DNA from: Dactylosporangium vinaceum
GTDB lineage: Bacteria; Actinomycetota; Actinomycetes; Mycobacteriales; Micromonosporaceae
Assembly (NCBI RefSeq): GCF_019904175.1
Contig: NZ_CP061913.1
Coordinates: 10,912,001 to 10,976,000, forward strand
Reading direction: 5' to 3'
Length of the DNA: 64,000 bases
Below the pieces are notes generated by a model. That model saw only the letters and a list, made by a program, of their open reading frames with translations, had not been told where the DNA came from and searched no databases. Positions 34,287-41,852 of this stretch are shown here, in pieces. Each line of letters opens with the position of its first letter. The first letter of the stretch is position 1. The translations under genes were made by a program, and so were the position numbers.

Positions 34287-34979
34287 TTAAGTGACCCCGG
34301 CGAGCTGCTTCGCCCGGGTGAAGACCTCGTCAAGCATTCCTGGCGTGAGCCGACCGGTAAAGGTGTTCTGTTGACTCACGTGGTAACAACCGAGCAACGC
34401 GGGAGCACCTTCGGCCTGCCACAGGGCGCCGTGGCCGAACGGTACCTTCCGCGCCGGTGCTACACCGTAGACGGCGCGGAGGGCAGGCCAGAAGGCGGCC
34501 CACGCGAACGCACCGAGCGCGATGACCACGCGCAGGTCAGGGGCGATTTCCCGCAGCTCACGGTGCAGGAACGGCGCGCACGTGTCGCGCTCCTCGGGCG
34601 TGGGCTTGTTGTCCGGCGGGGCACACCGCACGGCGGCGAAGATCCGGGTGGCGGTCAGCGTGAGCCCGTCGTCACGGGCCGTGCTCGTGGCCTGGTTGGC
34701 CAGGCCGGCCCGGTGCATCGCGGCGAAGAGCACGTCACCGGAGCGGTCGCCGGTGAAGACCCGGCCCGTGCGGTTGCCGCCGTGCGCGGCCGGGGCGAGC
34801 CCGAGGATGCCGATGGGCGCCCGGTGCGGGCCGAAGCCGGGCACCGGGCGCCCCCAGTACTCCTGATCGCGGAAGGCGGCCCGCTTGGTGGCCGCGACCT
34901 CCTCCCGCCACGCCACGAGCCGCGGGCAGCGGCGGCACTCGGAGATCTCCTGATCCAGCTCGTCGAGTGCGTCTCCCAC
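34287..34979 (-). CDS. udgB: Family 5 uracil-DNA glycosylase UdgB
   Basis: 230 aa Fe-S base-excision enzyme. Four cysteines fit the cluster: C15, C18, C119, C134. Motif A GLAPAAHGGNRTGRVFTGD and motif B YHVSQQNTFTGRLT are those of UDGb, which lacks the usual catalytic Asp/Asn in motif A and removes uracil and hypoxanthine from DNA, including double-stranded substrates. It lies 15 bp from the DUF4129 start and 10 bp from the HAAS gene, so it may share transcripts with either. Confidence 0.93.
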   Translation of the reverse strand: MGDALDELDQEISECRRCPRLVAWREEVAATKRAAFRDQEYWGRPVPGFGPHRAPIGILGLAPAAHGGNRTGRVFTGDRSGDVLFAAMHRAGLANQATSTARDDGLTLTATRIFAAVRCAPPDNKPTPEERDTCAPFLHRELREIAPDLRVVIALGAFAWAAFWPALRAVYGVAPARKVPFGHGALWQAEGAPALLGCYHVSQQNTFTGRLTPGMLDEVFTRAKQLAGVT

Positions 34980-34989
34980 GCCCTCGACG

Positions 34990-35922
34990 TTAGCGGGGCG
35001 GCGACACCGACGGGCTCCCGGAGGGGCTGGGGCTCGCGCCGGCGGAGGGGACGGTGCTCACCGATGGGGCGGAGCTCGCCGAGGGGTCGACCCGGCCGAG
35101 CGGGCACAGCGGGTAGGCGGGCCTCGTCGTGTGCACCCCGCCGGTGTCCTGATCGTTGTCGCAGCGGTAGGGGTCGCCGATGGTGATCGCGTTGCCGTCC
35201 TGGTCGTACAGCGTGACGTTGTGCAGCGGACGGCCGTTCTCGTCGACCGGGTAGACGTCGATCACGTTCGAGTACGGGTTGTAGGAGCCGTTGTCGTAGG
35301 ACCGGCTGGAGTCGGAGAGGCGCCACAGGGAGCCCGGGAGGTTTACCGCGATGAACAGCAGGCCGAGCACCGCGACCACGCTGACCCCGATGCCGACGGT
35401 CCTGGGCACGCGGGGCCGGCCGGTGGCCCCGATGCGCACGGAGAACACCGCGGCGGCGGCCATGAGCACCAGCCCGATCGGATCGTCCAGGCGGTCGGTG
35501 GGAATGATGTCGAGCGCGAAGATCAGCACGACGATCGCCACCCCGCGGGCGATCCACCAGGCCGGGCGGAGCAGGCGCAGGAAGTCGGTGGCCCGCTCGT
35601 AGCCGATGACCTGCCCGGACCGCTCGTCGAGCGTGCCCAGGCGCAGCCGCAGCAGCTCGACGTCGATGCCGCCGCGGGCCGCCGCCGGGGCGCGCCCGGC
35701 CTCGATGCCGGCCGCCGCGCGCAGCTCGGCCGCGTAGGCGTCGGGCGGGCCGAGCCGCTCGACGAGCGAGCCGCCCTGCTCCTCGAGGACCTCCGCGAAG
35801 TGCGCGGGCAGGTCCTCCATGAGGTCGTCGCGCACGTCCGGGGGCAGGTCGGCGAGCGCGGCCGCGACCCGCTCCAGGTAGTAGTCGATCTCCAAGCTGG
35901 AGCCACTCGGCGCAGTCGTCAT
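34990..35922 (-). CDS. HAAS-domain membrane protein, PadR partner
   Basis: 310 aa. The N-terminal helical domain (YYLERVAAALADLPPDVRDDLMEDL, GPPDAYAAELRAAAG) resembles the HAAS domain of DUF1700/DUF1129-like proteins, which are usually encoded just after a PadR regulator. Three membrane helices follow (about residues 125-205), then an extracytoplasmic part with two Cys (YRCDND, YPLCPLG) and a Ser/Pro-rich C-terminal tail. The ATGA overlap with padR supports joint regulation, probably as a membrane-stress module. Confidence 0.8.
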   Translation of the reverse strand: MTTAPSGSSLEIDYYLERVAAALADLPPDVRDDLMEDLPAHFAEVLEEQGGSLVERLGPPDAYAAELRAAAGIEAGRAPAAARGGIDVELLRLRLGTLDERSGQVIGYERATDFLRLLRPAWWIARGVAIVVLIFALDIIPTDRLDDPIGLVLMAAAAVFSVRIGATGRPRVPRTVGIGVSVVAVLGLLFIAVNLPGSLWRLSDSSRSYDNGSYNPYSNVIDVYPVDENGRPLHNVTLYDQDGNAITIGDPYRCDNDQDTGGVHTTRPAYPLCPLGRVDPSASSAPSVSTVPSAGASPSPSGSPSVSPPR

Positions 35923-36245
35923 GCCGCCTCTCCCCCTATGAGCGTCTGCATCGTCTGCGCGAAGCCGTGCCAGACCTTGCCGGACTGGGCGAGCTGGGCC
36001 CGGCCGGCGGCGTTGAGCGCGTAGTACTTGCGGTGCGGCCCCGACTCGCTGGGCACGACGTAGGTGGTCAGGGCGCCGGCCTGGAAGAGGCGGCGCAGGG
36101 TGCCGTAGACGGAGGCGTCGCCCACCTCGTCGAGGCCGGCCGAGCGCAGCCGGCGCAGGATGTCGTACCCGTAGCCGTCCTCATCCCGCAGCACGGCGAG
36201 CACGGCGAGGTCGAGCACCCCCTTCAGCAGCTGAGTGGTGTCCAC
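35919..36245 (-). CDS. PadR-family transcriptional regulator
   Basis: 108 aa. The winged helix-turn-helix of PadR is visible: LKGVLDLAVLAVLRDEDGYGYDILRRL, DASVYGTLRRLFQAGAL and the wing SGPHRKYYALNAAGRAQL, plus a short C-terminal helix (PadR-s1 subtype). It is predicted to repress its own operon with the downstream HAAS protein. GTG 36245 gives the standard MDTTQLLKG start; a TTG at 36266 would be longer. Repeats ahead of the gene could be its operator. Confidence 0.92.
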   Translation of the reverse strand: MDTTQLLKGVLDLAVLAVLRDEDGYGYDILRRLRSAGLDEVGDASVYGTLRRLFQAGALTTYVVPSESGPHRKYYALNAAGRAQLAQSGKVWHGFAQTMQTLIGGEAA

Positions 36246-36254
36246 GCCAAGCAG

Positions 36255-36278
36255 AGTAGTACGCAATGCACAGTAGTA
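36255..36278 (-). promoter_or_regulatory. Candidate padR promoter/operator
   Basis: On the gene strand TACTACT occurs twice, 17 bp apart (36278-36272 and 36261-36255), flanking an imperfect dyad GTGCATTGCGTAC. The proximal copy ends 9 nt before GTG 36245 and could be a -10 element of a nearly leaderless promoter; the dyad would suit PadR binding. Confidence 0.35.
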
Positions 36279-36360
36279 TCAAGCGCGGAGGTCGGGGCGC
36301 CGGGCCTGCTCCGACCTGCACCCTCGCGGCGCGGCGGCAGATCGACCGGGTGGCACGCGA

Positions 36361-36389
36361 AAGGCGGCCCACCACCGGCGGACCGCCTT
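36361..36389 (-). terminator. Terminator of the LppU-like gene
   Basis: On the minus strand AAGGCGGTCC pairs with GGGCCGCCTT (one mismatch, 9-nt loop), starting 17 bp after the stop and followed by TTTCG. It separates the LppU-like gene from padR. Confidence 0.7.
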
Positions 36390-36405
36390 ACGGAGAAGAG
36401 TGTGG

Positions 36406-37116
36406 TTACTTGGCGTCGTCGAGGCAGAGGGCGTCGCCGCTGGTGACGTCGGTGCCCTGCCAGAGCACGTACTTGGCGTCGGACCAGGCGTCACACACGG
36501 TGGCCTCGTCCTTGAGCGCCTCGGTCTGCGAGACACCGTTCTTGATACCGACGACCTTGTACTTCGCGGTCGAGTCGTCGCACTTGACGATCTTGACCTT
36601 GACGTCCTTGGACGTCGAGTCGCCGATCGAGTCACCGGCCAGGCAGTCGCCGACGGCCGCGTTCTTCGGGTCCGAGTTCACGCTGTCGACGATGTCGTTC
36701 CAGGTGCTGCGGGCGAAGAGGAAGATGCCGCCGCAGCAGACGAGCGTGAGGACCAGGATGACACCCACGACGATCAGGATGATCTTGCCGGCGCTGCTCT
36801 TCTTCGGCGGCGGCGGGGCGCCGAACGGGGCACCGGGAGCACCCGGGGCACCGTAGGCCGGCGGCTGGTCGTACGGCGAGCCGGACGCCGGAGGCTGTCC
36901 GTAGGCCGGGTCGTACGGGGCACCCGACGAGGGCTGCTGACCGTACGGCGCGCCCGACGCGGGCTGCTGGCCGTACGGCGCGCCCGACGACGGCGGCTGC
37001 TGGCCATAGGGAGGCTGCTGCCCGTACGGCGGCTGCTGCCCATACGGCTGGTCACCGCCGTATCCCCCGCCACCGGGTGGCGGGTAGCTGCCGGGCGGCG
37101 GGTACTGATCAGACAT
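36406..37116 (-). CDS. LppU/SCO3897-like membrane protein with Pro/Gly/Gln-Tyr repeats
   Basis: 236 aa. Residues 1-110 are a cytoplasmic repeat region (PYGQQPP, SGAPYGQQ), followed by one membrane helix (KIILIVVGVILVLTLVCCGGIFLFA, about 112-136) and an extracytoplasmic domain with three cysteines (VGDCLAG, VKCDD, ATVCDAW) plus LCLDD at the end. This resembles the LppU/SCO3897 domain. The function is unknown. ATG 37116 has GGAAGGA upstream, which excludes the longer frame. It is monocistronic, with its own terminator. Confidence 0.8.
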   Translation of the reverse strand: MSDQYPPPGSYPPPGGGGYGGDQPYGQQPPYGQQPPYGQQPPSSGAPYGQQPASGAPYGQQPSSGAPYDPAYGQPPASGSPYDQPPAYGAPGAPGAPFGAPPPPKKSSAGKIILIVVGVILVLTLVCCGGIFLFARSTWNDIVDSVNSDPKNAAVGDCLAGDSIGDSTSKDVKVKIVKCDDSTAKYKVVGIKNGVSQTEALKDEATVCDAWSDAKYVLWQGTDVTSGDALCLDDAK

Positions 37117-37272
37117 GCGTTTCCTTCCGGGGTATGCCGCAAAGATCACCCTAACGGGCAAAAAGACGGTTGAGCTTGGGAAACCGACCTCCGACCCACT
37201 GGAGACGGCTCACGATAGCCGGAGAGGGCCAGCCCGCGCAGCACAGAGCGTGCTCGTATTACGGTGTGCGCC

Positions 37273-37695
37273 GTGACCGATCTGTTGAAACGGCTCGCCG
37301 CGGGGCCCGGCGTCTACCGCGGCCGCGGCGACGGGCTGGAGTCCGGACCTTTCGTGGCCCGGATCAAGGTGACCTCGGTGGTGCGCGGCAACGCCATCAC
37401 GCTCGACTATGAGGCGGTCAGCGACAGCAAGGGACTGCAGCACGTCGAGCACACGATCCTCACCGCGAGCGAGGCCGGCCGGCTGGAACTGCACGTCACC
37501 TGCCTCGAGCTGCCCGGCGTGACGCGGTTCGTGCAGAGCGAGCCCGGAGTCTTCAACGCATACGAGGGCGCCCTACCAGCCAAGATCATCATCACGATGC
37601 CGAGTGACGGCGTGCTCACCTACGGCTGGTGGTACGCCCGCGACGACGCCGAGCCGCGCGAACAGTCCCGGGCCGAGGTCCGCCGCACGGGCTGA
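37273..37695 (+). CDS. Conserved hypothetical protein, possible lipocalin-like barrel
   Basis: 140 aa. The alternating pattern (FVARIKVTSVVRGNAITLDY, HVEHTILTASEAGRLELHV, KIIITMPSDGVLTYGWWYA) suggests a beta barrel of the FABP/nitrobindin size class, but no haem-binding or ligand motif is certain. GTG 37273 lies 10 nt after TATTAC, compatible with a nearly leaderless start; GTG 37264 is possible. It stands alone between divergent lppU-like and convergent ppx genes. Confidence 0.65.
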   Translation: MTDLLKRLAAGPGVYRGRGDGLESGPFVARIKVTSVVRGNAITLDYEAVSDSKGLQHVEHTILTASEAGRLELHVTCLELPGVTRFVQSEPGVFNAYEGALPAKIIITMPSDGVLTYGWWYARDDAEPREQSRAEVRRTG

Positions 37696-37745
37696 CCAGC
37701 TCTGACACAAATCCGACAGCGCAACGTTACGGTTGGCATCGCAAC

Positions 37746-38669
37746 TTACGAGAGCGACAGCGCGATGCCGTCCAGAATGTCGGACTCCGAGGCGATCACC
37801 GAGTCGATGCCCGCGGACGAGCCGAGCTGCTCGACGATCACCCGCAGGATCAGCGCCCCCGCGCCGATGACGTCGGCGCGGCCGGGGTGCATGACCGGGT
37901 GCTCCAGCCGCTGCGCGGCGCTGCGCCCGAGCAGGTCGGCGGTCACCTTCGCCACGTCCGCGGCGGAGATGCGGGCCCGGTGGATGCGCTTCGGCTCGTA
38001 CTCCCCCAGCCCGAGCGCCAGCGCGGCGACTGTCGTCACCGAGCCGGCCAGGCCGACGAGCGTGGCCGCCCGCGCCCCGTCGACCGAGGCCAGCGCCCGG
38101 TCCACGGCGGCCGCGACGTCGGCCTCGGCCGCCGCGATCTCCCCGGCCGTCGGCGGGTCGGAGTGCAGGTGCCGCTCGGTCATCCGCACGCAGCCGATGT
38201 CGACGCTTATCGCCGCCTCGACGTCGCCGGCGCCCAGCACGAACTCGGTCGAGCCGCCCCCGATGTCCACGACCAGGAACGGCGCCGCGGCCGTCAGCCC
38301 GCGCACGGCGCCGGCGAAGGACAGCCGGGCCTCCTCGTCGCCGGTGATCACCTCGGGCGCGAAGCCGAGCGTGTCGAGCACCATGGCCCGGAAGTCGGCC
38401 GCGTTCTCGGCGTCCCGGGAGGCGCTGGTGGCCACCATCCGGGCCGCGTCGACACCGGCCGCGGCGATCTCGGCCGCGTAGTCGACAAGGGCCACCCGGG
38501 TCCGCTCGATCGCGGCCGGAGCCAGCCGTCCGGTCTGGTCGACACCCTCACCCAGCCGGACGATCCGCATCTGCCGGGTCACGTCCGAGATGTCGGACTG
38601 TTCGGAGACGTCGGCGATCAGGAGCCGGACGGAGTTGGTGCCGCAGTCAATGGCCGCCACTCGTTTCAC
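37746..38669 (-). CDS. ppx: Exopolyphosphatase/pppGpp phosphohydrolase family (Ppx/GppA)
   Basis: 307 aa ASKHA-fold enzyme. The phosphate loops are AAIDCGTNSVRLL at the N-terminus and FLVVDIGGGSTEFVLG in the middle. The short form without the C-terminal HD domain matches the mycobacterial Ppx1 type, which degrades short-chain polyphosphate. GTG 38669 (MKRVAAIDCG) is the natural start. It follows argA by 9 bp, so the two are probably cotranscribed; near eno, ftsB and DUF501 it repeats a common actinobacterial neighbourhood. Confidence 0.93.
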   Translation of the reverse strand: MKRVAAIDCGTNSVRLLIADVSEQSDISDVTRQMRIVRLGEGVDQTGRLAPAAIERTRVALVDYAAEIAAAGVDAARMVATSASRDAENAADFRAMVLDTLGFAPEVITGDEEARLSFAGAVRGLTAAAPFLVVDIGGGSTEFVLGAGDVEAAISVDIGCVRMTERHLHSDPPTAGEIAAAEADVAAAVDRALASVDGARAATLVGLAGSVTTVAALALGLGEYEPKRIHRARISAADVAKVTADLLGRSAAQRLEHPVMHPGRADVIGAGALILRVIVEQLGSSAGIDSVIASESDILDGIALSLS

Positions 38670-38678
38670 GGTCAAAGC

Positions 38679-39182
38679 CTACAAATGCAGCAGCATGCGG
38701 TGGTTGCCCAGGGTGTTGGGCTTGACCCGCTCGAGGTCGAGGAACTCCGCGACCCCCTCGTCGTAGGAGCGCAGGAGCTCCTCGTAGACCGGGTGGGTGA
38801 CCGGGGTGCCATCGATCGGCACGAAGCCGAACGAGCCGAAGAAGCGGGTCTCGAAGGTCAGCACGAACACCCGGCGCACCCCGATCTCGCGGGCGGCGTC
38901 GAGCAGCTCGGCGACGATCCGGTGGCCGATCTTGTGCCCGCGCAGGAGCGGGTCGACCGCGACCGTGCGGACCTCGGCCAGGTCCTCCCACATGACGTGC
39001 AGCGCGCCGCACCCGACTATCGCACCGTCATCCGTGCGCTCGGCCACCCAGAACTCCGGCACGGCCTCATACAGGGCGACGGTGGGCTTGGACAGCAGCC
39101 GGCGGTCGGCGACGTACATCGCGACGAGCCTCCGGATGCCCCGGACGTCGGCGGTTCGTGCCCGCCGGACGATTACCTCCAT
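38679..39182 (-). CDS. argA: GNAT amino-acid N-acetyltransferase (short ArgA type)
   Basis: 167 aa. It matches the small actinobacterial N-acetylglutamate synthase: LYEAVPEFWVAE, GCGALHVMWEDLAEVRTVAVDP, the acetyl-CoA loop RGHKIGHRIV, and YDEGVAEFLDLERVKPNTLGNHRMLLHL at the end. It catalyses the first step of arginine synthesis without the amino-acid-kinase domain of E. coli ArgA. ATG 39182 is chosen from protein alignment by memory; no clear ribosome binding site is seen. It is divergent from the CBM2 gene, with only 23 bp between starts. Confidence 0.9.
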   Translation of the reverse strand: MEVIVRRARTADVRGIRRLVAMYVADRRLLSKPTVALYEAVPEFWVAERTDDGAIVGCGALHVMWEDLAEVRTVAVDPLLRGHKIGHRIVAELLDAAREIGVRRVFVLTFETRFFGSFGFVPIDGTPVTHPVYEELLRSYDEGVAEFLDLERVKPNTLGNHRMLLHL

Positions 39183-39205
39183 GGCGCAAGGGTAGTGGCG
39201 CGCGG

Positions 39206-39691
39206 ATGTGGCTTCTGACACGCGATCGGGTGCTCATCCTCACCACGGCGCTCATGACGGCGGTGGCCGCCACCATGACCGTGCTCTATATCAACAAGAG
39301 CCCGCAGCCGATGACACCCGTGGCGAGCACGACCGGCCCGCCGAAGGCCAGCCCCGGGGCGAGCGCCCGGGCCACCGCCGCCCCCGGCACGGTGAAGGCC
39401 GACTACGCGGTGCGCAGCAAGTGGAAGGACGGCTTCAACGCCGAGGTCACCGTCACCAACCTGGGCAGCCGGCCGCTCATGGGCTGGATCGTGCAGCTGG
39501 AGCTGCCCAAAGACGTCGACGTCACCTCGACGTGGGGCGCCAAGACGGAGCAGGCGCCCGGGCGGCTGGTGCTGCGCTCCCAGGCGTACAACACCTACCT
39601 GGAGGCGGGCGGCGCGATCCGGATGGGCTTCGAGGCGAAAGGGCCGGCACAAGCACCTACCAGCTGCTCCGTCAATGGCACGGCGTGCTGA
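39206..39691 (+). CDS. Membrane-anchored family 2 carbohydrate-binding module
   Basis: 161 aa. A short cytoplasmic N-terminus and one helix (VLILTTALMTAVAATMTVLY) are followed by a Ser/Pro/Thr linker and a CBM2-like domain. The domain pattern is clear (WKDGFNAEVTVTNLGSRPLMGWIVQLELP and the closing PTSCSVNGTAC). Usual CBM2 domains have a disulfide between the termini; here the N-terminal partner cysteine is absent. No catalytic domain is attached, so it may hold a polysaccharide at the cell surface. It stands alone, 76 bp before the APH-fold gene. Confidence 0.82.
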   Translation: MWLLTRDRVLILTTALMTAVAATMTVLYINKSPQPMTPVASTTGPPKASPGASARATAAPGTVKADYAVRSKWKDGFNAEVTVTNLGSRPLMGWIVQLELPKDVDVTSTWGAKTEQAPGRLVLRSQAYNTYLEAGGAIRMGFEAKGPAQAPTSCSVNGTAC

Positions 39692-39766
39692 GTCATTAAT
39701 CCGACTGTTTGCACGTGGCGGGCATCCGACCCCGCTTCGGCAAGAAGTCTGACGTACCTTCTTTGG

Positions 39767-40717
39767 GTGCTGACCCCACCGGCCGGACTCCCCGAGGACG
39801 CGCTCGGGGCCCTGATCGGCCGAGAGTGGGGCATTCCGGTCAAATCGCTCGGCTACCAGCCCGTCGGCTTCGGCTCCCATCACTGGGAGGTCGTCGACAC
39901 CGCGGGCTTCCGCTGGTTCGTGAACGTCGACGAGCCGGCCGACCCGGCCAAGCTCGACGCGTCGCTGCGCACGGCGGCCGACCTCCACGCCACCGGGCAC
40001 GCCTTCGTCGTCGCCCCGATCCCGGCGCTGAGCGGGGCCAGCACGGTGCACCACGGGCCGTTCACGATCGCGCTGTACCCGTTCGTCGAGGGCGCCAGCT
40101 TCGACTGGAACGCGTTCACCGGCCCGACCCACCGCCAGGCCACCCTGGACATGATCATCCGGCTGCACACGGCGCCGCCGATCGCGCGCCGGCACGCCCG
40201 GGTGGACGACTTCGCGGTGCTCTACCGCGACGAGGTCGAGCAGGCATTGCGGCAGCCCGGCGAGTCGGCGGGCTGCGGACCCTACGCGGTGCCGGCTGCC
40301 GACCTCCTGGAGGAGCACCGCCGGCCGCTGCAGAGGGTCCTGGCCCGCTACGACGAGCTGGTGCTGCAGAGCCGCACCGAGCCGGTCCGGGCCGTGCTCA
40401 CCCACGGCGAGCCGCACTCGGGCAACACCATGCGGACCCCGACCGGGTGGCGGCTCATCGACTGGGACACGGTGCTGGTGTCGCCGCCGGAGCGGGACCT
40501 GTGGCTGATCGAGCCGGGCGACGGGTCGATCTTCGCGGCCTACGCCGAGGCCACCGGCGTGCTGGTCCGCCCGTCGACGATCATGCTGTTCCAGCTGCGG
40601 TGGGCGCTGTCGGACATCGCTGTCGAGGTGCGCCGCTTCCGCCGGCCGCACACGGGGACGCAGGACGAGGCGGAGGGGTACGAGATCCTGCGGTCAGTCG
40701 TCACCAGCATCGAGTGA
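39767..40717 (+). CDS. APH-fold phosphotransferase
   Basis: 316 aa of the aminoglycoside/choline kinase superfamily. The Brenner motif reads LTHGEPHSGNT (Asp of HGD replaced by Glu) and the metal-binding DFG equivalent is LIDWDTV. FALYP-type hinge residues (IALYPFVEGASF) are present. The Asp-to-Glu change at the catalytic base position is unusual but occurs in this fold. The substrate is unknown and a resistance function should not be assumed. GTG 39767. The 3' end overlaps the convergent DUF501 gene by 24 bp. Confidence 0.82.
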   Translation: MLTPPAGLPEDALGALIGREWGIPVKSLGYQPVGFGSHHWEVVDTAGFRWFVNVDEPADPAKLDASLRTAADLHATGHAFVVAPIPALSGASTVHHGPFTIALYPFVEGASFDWNAFTGPTHRQATLDMIIRLHTAPPIARRHARVDDFAVLYRDEVEQALRQPGESAGCGPYAVPAADLLEEHRRPLQRVLARYDELVLQSRTEPVRAVLTHGEPHSGNTMRTPTGWRLIDWDTVLVSPPERDLWLIEPGDGSIFAAYAEATGVLVRPSTIMLFQLRWALSDIAVEVRRFRRPHTGTQDEAEGYEILRSVVTSIE

Positions 40718-41251
40718 GTCCGCCGGGGCACTGTCCGGCGCAGACGCGGCCGGCCGGTCGACGCAGGGGCCCTGGGCCCACCACTCGCCGGCCAGCTTGA
40801 CTGTCTCGTCACCGAACGGGTTGACGCCCTCACCCACGGCCAGGGCGTGGCCGAGGTGGACGTGCAGGCACTTCACCCGGGTCGGCATGCCACCGGCGGA
40901 GACGCCGTCGATCTCCTGGACGTGGCCGACCGACTCGCGGCGGCGCAGGTAGTCCGCGTGCGCCAGCTGATACTGCGCGGCCAGCTCCGGGTCCGCGGCC
41001 AGCCGGGCGCCCATCTCGCGCATCAGGCCGGACGACTCCAGGCGGCTGCACTCGTGCACCGCGCGCGGGCAGGTCAGGTAGAACAGCGTCGGAAACGGGG
41101 TGCCGTCCGGCAGCCGGGGCGTCGTCTCCACGACGTCGGGCAGGCCGCAGGGGCAGCGGTGGGCGACCGCGCGGGTGCCGCGGGGCGTGCGGCCGAGCTG
41201 GGCCGCGACCACCGCGAGATCCTCGTCGGTGGCCGGCTGGAATTCCGTCAC
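40694..41251 (-). CDS. DUF501 protein
   Basis: 185 aa. The cysteines and patterns of DUF501 are intact: AHRCPCGLPDVVET, TLFYLTCPRAVHECSRLES, GGMPTRVKCLHVHLGHAL and GEWWAQGPC. The function is unknown. In actinobacteria it lies between ftsB/divIC and ppx downstream of eno; here the order eno, ftsB, DUF501 is kept. The ATGA overlap with ftsB indicates coupling. Confidence 0.94.
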   Translation of the reverse strand: MTEFQPATDEDLAVVAAQLGRTPRGTRAVAHRCPCGLPDVVETTPRLPDGTPFPTLFYLTCPRAVHECSRLESSGLMREMGARLAADPELAAQYQLAHADYLRRRESVGHVQEIDGVSAGGMPTRVKCLHVHLGHALAVGEGVNPFGDETVKLAGEWWAQGPCVDRPAASAPDSAPADSLDAGDD

Positions 41252-41787
41252 TGCTTGTCCGCCGCCTCGATACTCGACCAGAGCTTGCCGTACCAGGGCC
41301 GGGGCGGCTTCGGGGCGCCCGGGACGTCGTCGGGGTCGGCCTCGGCGTTGTTGGCCGGGTCCACGACCACGTAGGGCTTCTCACCCGGCAGCACCATGTG
41401 CAGCCGCTGGCGGGCCTGGGAGATCACGTATTCGGGATCGTCCCACTTCTTGGCCCGGGCCTGCATCTCGGCGACCTTCGCGGCCTGGTGCGCCTGGCTC
41501 TCCTCGAGGGCCGCGATCTCGGCCTGCTGGGCCAGGTAGACCCGCACGGGGTACGCGTAGGCGAGCAGCAGCACCAGCAGGACCAGGCTGAGCACGACGG
41601 CGCGGCTGGTGAACCGGCGCGGCTGCGGTGCCCGGGTGCGCATCGCGGCGCCGCCGGGCGAGACCGCCCGCCGGGCCACGGGCCGGGACGGTGCGCGGCC
41701 GGCGCGCTGGGAGCCGCGCGCCGCAGCCCGGGGAGAAGCGCCGCGTGGGCCGCCGCTGCGCCCGCCCGGCCGCCTGCGTGGCTGCAT
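41248..41787 (-). CDS. ftsB: FtsB/DivIC-type septum formation initiator
   Basis: 179 aa. A basic, disordered N-terminus (about 60 residues, rich in Arg/Gly/Pro) is followed by one membrane helix (VVLSLVLLVLLLAYAYPVRVYLA), a coiled coil (EIAALEESQAHQAAKVAEMQARA), and the conserved WDDPEYVISQARQRLHMVLPGE block. It joins FtsQ and FtsL in the divisome. The ATG at 41787 has GGGAGGAG upstream. It follows the eno terminator, so it probably has its own promoter. Confidence 0.93.
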   Translation of the reverse strand: MQPRRRPGGRSGGPRGASPRAAARGSQRAGRAPSRPVARRAVSPGGAAMRTRAPQPRRFTSRAVVLSLVLLVLLLAYAYPVRVYLAQQAEIAALEESQAHQAAKVAEMQARAKKWDDPEYVISQARQRLHMVLPGEKPYVVVDPANNAEADPDDVPGAPKPPRPWYGKLWSSIEAADKQ

Positions 41788-41809
41788 CGCTCCTCCCGGA
41801 GTCCGTACG

Positions 41810-41840
41810 GCCCGCGGCCCCAGAGCGTGAGGCCGCGGGC
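41810..41840 (-). terminator. Terminator of eno
   Basis: A 10-bp perfect stem GCCCGCGGCC/GGCCGCGGGC with an 11-nt loop, starting 13 nt after the eno stop and ending 23 bp before the ftsB start. Confidence 0.75.
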
Positions 41841-41852
41841 GGTCAAGAACGG

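Noticed and set aside
39767..40717. Aminoglycoside resistance gene
   Set aside because: APH fold only; the Brenner motif has Glu instead of Asp and there is no resistance context.
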